A DNA stretch of 64,000 nucleotides from Rhodocyclaceae bacterium (GTDB taxonomy: Bacteria; Pseudomonadota; Gammaproteobacteria; Burkholderiales; Rhodocyclaceae): positions 62,001-126,000 of the forward strand of contig JALNXH010000006.1 in assembly GCA_023230455.1 (NCBI GenBank), read 5' to 3'. The position numbers were made by a program, and so were the translations under genes. The notes beneath the pieces are model-generated. The model made no database searches and was not told where the DNA came from. It saw only the letters and a list, made by a program, of their open reading frames with translations. This document shows, piece by piece, positions 60,541 through 64,000 of the stretch; the stretch's first letter is position 1; each line of letters starts with the position of its first letter.

Positions 60541-61628
60541 TGCTCCAACTCCCGTCGCCGCCGTGGTTCGGGCCAGAGGCCGGCCGGGCGATAGAGCATG
60601 ACGATCACCAGGGTCAGGCCGAAAAGCAACATGCGCAGGGCCTCTGGTTCAACCACCACATGGCCGAACAGCGCGTTCTGTAGCGGCCCGGCGCCGTAAC
60701 GGAACAGCTCGGGCAGTGCGGTCAGCACCAGCGCGCCGAAGATCACACCGGGAATGTGGCCCATGCCGCCCAGCACCACCATGCAGAGGATGGTGATCGA
60801 GTCGATCAGCTGGAAGCTTTCCGGACTGACGAACTGCTGGAAGCCGGCGAACAGCCCGCCGGCCAGGCCGCCGAAGCTGGCGCCCATGGCGAAGGCCAGC
60901 AGCTTGACGTTGCGCGTGTCGATACCGCAGGCCTTGGCGGCGATCTCGTCCTCGCGGATGGCCACCCAGGCGCGGCCGATGCGCGAGTCTTCGAGCCGGA
61001 TCGAGACGAAGATCACCAGCAGTGCGAGGCTGAGGAACAGGTAGTAATAAAGATGCAGCGAGGGGATGTCGACGCCGAACAGCGTCAGGCGCGTGTCGAA
61101 GGCCAGGGCACCCAGGCGCAGGCCGTCGATCTGGGTGATGCCCTGTGCGCCATTGGTGATGTTCACCGGCGCATACAGATTGTTCATGAAAATGCGGATG
61201 ATCTCGCCGAAGCCGAGCGTGACGATGGCCAGGTAGTCGCCGCGCAGTCGCAGCGTCGGCGCCCCCAGCAGCACACCGAAGATACCCGCCAGCAGGGCGC
61301 CTGCCGGCAGCAGCAGCCACAGCGGGCCGTGCAGGCCGCCCGGGAACAGCGCCGCAATGGCGGGGAAATGCGATGTCAGGTGGGGGCTGGAGAGCAGGGC
61401 GTAAAAATACGCGCCGAGCGCATAGAAGGCCACGTAGCCAAGATCGAGTAGACCGGCGTAGCCGACCACGATGTTGAGGCCCAGCGCCAGCAGGACATAG
61501 AGCAGAGCGAAATCCAGCACCCGCACCCAGGCCGGGCCGAAGGCCAGGCCCGTGGCGAAGGGCAGCACGGCGAGACTGATACCCAATAAAGCCACACCCA
61601 TCAAGGCGTTGTGTTTTTCAGAGCGCAT
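60537..61628 (-). CDS. livM: Branched-chain amino acid ABC permease LivM
   Basis: A 363-residue permease with about nine helices: LGLNIVVGYAGLLDLGYVAFYAL, LGAPTLRLRGDYLAIVTLGFGEI and AIREDEIAAKACGID, all LivM family marks. The substrate group (branched-chain amino acids or related amides/urea) is inferred from family. A non-transport gene separates it from livH upstream. Confidence 0.94.
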   Translation of the reverse strand: MRSEKHNALMGVALLGISLAVLPFATGLAFGPAWVRVLDFALLYVLLALGLNIVVGYAGLLDLGYVAFYALGAYFYALLSSPHLTSHFPAIAALFPGGLHGPLWLLLPAGALLAGIFGVLLGAPTLRLRGDYLAIVTLGFGEIIRIFMNNLYAPVNITNGAQGITQIDGLRLGALAFDTRLTLFGVDIPSLHLYYYLFLSLALLVIFVSIRLEDSRIGRAWVAIREDEIAAKACGIDTRNVKLLAFAMGASFGGLAGGLFAGFQQFVSPESFQLIDSITILCMVVLGGMGHIPGVIFGALVLTALPELFRYGAGPLQNALFGHVVVEPEALRMLLFGLTLVIVMLYRPAGLWPEPRRRRELEQ

Positions 61629-61801
61629 GGACGAGCCTATCTTTCATGCCAATATTTTCGTGCCGGCTTTTCTTCGGTTCAACCGCCAATTTCTGTTCTG
61701 CCAAAGGCCGTCCAATGGTTAGAAATAGAAAACCTATATTTATCAATTTGTTGAATTGACCGTTCGATAGCCGGTCTTTACTTGGCAATGCCTTTCTATT
61801 T
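61629..61801. other. AT-rich gap between livM and the AlbA/ATPase gene
   Basis: Clearly lower in GC than the liv genes (TTTATCAATTTGTTGAATTG, AAATAGAAAACC). No ORF with homology is seen. Its composition marks the edge of an inserted segment. Confidence 0.55.
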
Positions 61802-63487
61802 CTAAATCTGAGGGGTAGCCAATACCCAGCGCGAATATCTGCGACTTCCATTGTTATGGATCAAACCCTCCTGAACGAGTTGCGAAAGCAGGTTCTTGAT
61901 GCGATTCAACTTCTGTTCCTCGCTCAATACTTCCGGCAGCTTATCCAGCAGTAGTCGATCGATATCTTCGCGCGCCACTGGCTGGTGCTTGCGGATCAAC
62001 TTGACAATCAGGTCGCGGTAATACTGGCCATCCAGTCCCTTGTCCCGAATGTGTTTGGCTTTCTCGCCGACAACCGCAGCCACCTGCGCGGCGACGATCA
62101 GGTTCGGATACCGGCCCTCCACCAGTCCGGCCGTTTTGAGCCGCTTGTGCTCTTCCGCGTTGATGCGCAGCCGCTTCTGTACACGATCAAGAACGATGAT
62201 GGTGTCTAGGTCGAGACTGGTATTCGCCATCAACATTCGCGTGTAACGCTCATCCAACACCCGCCCCGGAATCGCCACCGCTACTCGGTCTGACGTGGAT
62301 AGATCGTAATCCGGCAAAGGGAAGAAGCGCCGCCGCTGCGCCAGGAACATGCGCTTGATGCCGCCGCCCTGAGTATCGATCATGTTCAAGTTCACCATCG
62401 CCTCGGCCAGGAACGGGTTGCGATAGATTTCCAGCGGCGCATCCTGGCGGATCACCGATTCCACACTGCCCGGCAGGAAGCCGCCGACGTTGCTCAATAG
62501 TAGGCCGGCGGGCGTTTCTACCACGTTGATGCGCCCGCTTAAGCCATAGTCCTGATGCGCGATGCAGTTGTGCAGCGCTTCGCGGATTACCCACGGGTCG
62601 TACTGCGATATCTCTACCGGAAACAACGTCCCACTCGGCAGTTCGCGCAGCGTCAGGTTGCGGATGCGTGCCAGAAGCCGGTCGACATTGAGTAGCCAGG
62701 GCGGCCCGAAGTGCTCATAGTCCTGTTCCTCGTTGCGGTCGTTCTTGAGTATCCAGCTGATGCGTGCCACGGCCGGCGCCAGAAGCGTGGTGGCCTCTTC
62801 GCGGCCGAGCAGGAGCAGCGCGGTACGCGTCACCGCACCGTGGATGGTCAGTTTGGCCTTGTTGAGGAACGTTGCATCGTCCCACCCATCGACTTCCGCT
62901 ACCTTGGCAGGGAACTTGGTCTTGTATTCGGCCCGGGCTTTGGCGATGGCCGCCGGGTCGAGGTCGGCGAGCGTCGACCGCTCGCACAGCGCGGCGCTCC
63001 AATCGACGCGGCGCCCCCATATTTGCCGCTCTTTGTCCGGGTACTTCGCCAGTTCGGTTTTGCTGCTGCCGTCACGGATATAGGCTGTGCCGTAAAACTC
63101 CACCGGCCGGTCAAAAGCCGGGTGAATTTCAAACAGCACTATGCGCTTGCCTTGATAGTCGAACGTAAAAATCTCATAGCCGATGTTGGGCCGCAGTCCA
63201 AGAGAAAGCCACAGCGGCAGCAATTGATTGGCCCGCCCCTCCTTGCCCTTGATCGATTGCGCAGCCGGGTCAAAGTCGGTACCGACCGGCGCATGGCTAC
63301 CATCCTCGATGCCGAACACCAGATAGGCGCGAGGCTTGCCCAGAAGGCAGGCTGAATTTGCCAGCGCGGCAAGGTACTCGCCGAGCAATTTCGGCTCGAA
63401 ATTGTTGGCCTTAAACTCCAGCCATTCCGTTTCGCGCGGTTCGGCGCGGAGGCGATCAAGCAGCGCAGTGAGTTCCTGGGTATTCAT
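61802..63487 (-). CDS. AlbA_2/ATPase-type DNA-binding protein inserted in the liv operon
   Basis: A 561-residue protein. The N-terminus matches the AlbA_2 (Schlafen-like) domain (ETEWLEFKANNFEPKLLGEY, YLVFGIEDGSHAPVGTDF). The middle has a GHKL ATPase pattern (EALHNCIAHQDYG, VIRQDAPLEIYRNP, DTQGGGIKRM). The C-terminus is winged-helix-like. Such proteins are common on accessory regions and often neighbour defence or regulatory genes; function unknown. It is wedged between livM and livH on the operon strand, with an AT-rich flank, so recent insertion is likely. Confidence 0.82.
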   Translation of the reverse strand: MNTQELTALLDRLRAEPRETEWLEFKANNFEPKLLGEYLAALANSACLLGKPRAYLVFGIEDGSHAPVGTDFDPAAQSIKGKEGRANQLLPLWLSLGLRPNIGYEIFTFDYQGKRIVLFEIHPAFDRPVEFYGTAYIRDGSSKTELAKYPDKERQIWGRRVDWSAALCERSTLADLDPAAIAKARAEYKTKFPAKVAEVDGWDDATFLNKAKLTIHGAVTRTALLLLGREEATTLLAPAVARISWILKNDRNEEQDYEHFGPPWLLNVDRLLARIRNLTLRELPSGTLFPVEISQYDPWVIREALHNCIAHQDYGLSGRINVVETPAGLLLSNVGGFLPGSVESVIRQDAPLEIYRNPFLAEAMVNLNMIDTQGGGIKRMFLAQRRRFFPLPDYDLSTSDRVAVAIPGRVLDERYTRMLMANTSLDLDTIIVLDRVQKRLRINAEEHKRLKTAGLVEGRYPNLIVAAQVAAVVGEKAKHIRDKGLDGQYYRDLIVKLIRKHQPVAREDIDRLLLDKLPEVLSEEQKLNRIKNLLSQLVQEGLIHNNGSRRYSRWVLATPQI

Positions 63488-63504
63488 GTCCGTATGCTTT
63501 CGGG

Positions 63505-64000
63505 TTATGCGCGTTCGGCGACTCTTTCGCCGAGCAGCCCCGACGGGCGGAAGATCAGCACCAGCACCAGCACCAGGAAGGCAAACACGTCGCGGTAGTT
63601 GGAGCCGAACACGCCGCCGGTGAGATCGCCGATGTAGCCCGAGCCGAGCGATTCGATCAGGCCCAGCAGCAGGCCGCCGACCATCGCTCCGGCGAGGTTG
63701 CCGATGCCGCCGAGCACCGCTGCGGTGAACGCCTTGAGACCGAGGACAAAGCCCATCTGGTAATGGGCGACCGAGTAGTTGACGCTGACCAGCACCCCGG
63801 CCACCGCGCCGAGGGCCGAGCCGATGACGAAGGTGAGCGAGATCACCCGATCTACGTCCACCCCCATCAGCCGCGCCACGCCCGGATTTTCCGCGCTGGC
63901 ACGCATGGCGCGGCCGAGGCGGGTGTGGTGCACCAGCCAGAGCAGGCCGCCCATTACGGCGGTGGCCAGCACCAGGATGGTGAGCTGTGCGGCGCTGATG
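63505..64000 (-). CDS. livH: Branched-chain amino acid ABC permease LivH, C-terminal part (cut by window edge)
   Basis: The gene's 5' end lies beyond the window. The visible ~165 residues are LivH-like: TRLGRAMRASAENPGVARLM, DVDRVISLTFVIGSALGAVA, GLKAFTAAVLGGIGNLAGAM and a C-terminal LLGERVAERA. With LivM and the fused LivGF it forms the transporter; the periplasmic binding protein is not in the window. Confidence 0.93.
   Translation of the reverse strand, partial: ISAAQLTILVLATAVMGGLLWLVHHTRLGRAMRASAENPGVARLMGVDVDRVISLTFVIGSALGAVAGVLVSVNYSVAHYQMGFVLGLKAFTAAVLGGIGNLAGAMVGGLLLGLIESLGSGYIGDLTGGVFGSNYRDVFAFLVLVLVLIFRPSGLLGERVAERA

Overview
The window is GC-rich (roughly 62-65% by eye), densely coded and reads like the chromosome of a denitrifying betaproteobacterium, most probably Rhodocyclales. 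The support is the narK-narGHJI-narXL block, the neighbourhood metK / two lpxL-type acyltransferases / dapF-DUF484-xerC, an ahcY-metF operon led by an SAH riboswitch, and phoH-ybeY-corC. The genus assignment is inference. No tRNA, rRNA, CRISPR array or intact insertion sequence was seen.

Layout. 1-11.4 kb: respiratory nitrate reductase (end of narK, narGHJI), a PAS/HD-GYP/hemerythrin signalling protein and the narXL two-component system. 11.4-14.3 kb: a 385-bp hairpin-rich stretch, then a chemoreceptor with a C-terminal PilZ domain. 14.3-21.1 kb: S-adenosylmethionine cycle (metF, an S4-only protein, ahcY with SAH riboswitch, metK), interrupted by a VapBC45-like toxin-antitoxin pair, a collapsed type IIG methyltransferase remnant and an HD-GYP protein. 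21.2-26.5 kb: lipid A acyltransferases, CoA-binding protein, dapF, DUF484 protein, xerC, MarR-like regulator.

26.6-38.2 kb is the most unusual part: a divergent locus almost entirely of exported proteins. Leftward run a FecR-like protein, an outer-membrane beta-barrel, a lipoprotein hydrolase, a caspase-fold protein and a MalY-type lyase. Rightward run a CsgG-like/peptidoglycan-binding/DUF4384 protein, several small repeat proteins, a zinc-protease-like protein, an OmpA-like protein and three small proteins built on a 37-residue Asn/Gln/Gly-rich repeat, closed by a strong terminator. An FNR/CRP-type site lies in the shared promoter region. I read this as a candidate undescribed cell-surface fibre or envelope system; the function is inference.

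38.2-42.5 kb is housekeeping (ilvA, hydrolase, YqaA-like, MATE). 42.6-47.6 kb is an accessory island of intact and broken toxin-antitoxin genes (AbiEii-type nucleotidyltransferase/XRE, split mazF, mazE, vapB with truncated vapC) holding djlA and a DUF4143 ATPase gene preceded by four 22-bp-phased repeats. 47.6-54 kb carries DUF3592, a NamZ-like muramidase, a DOMON-like protein, selU/selD and a chemoreceptor with a c-heme motif. 54-59 kb has phoH-ybeY-corC, hemJ-like, an epimerase, a flavin/2Fe-2S reductase and a small Cys protein. 59-64 kb is a branched-chain amino-acid ABC operon with fused livG-livF, split by an AlbA/ATPase-type gene between livM and livH.
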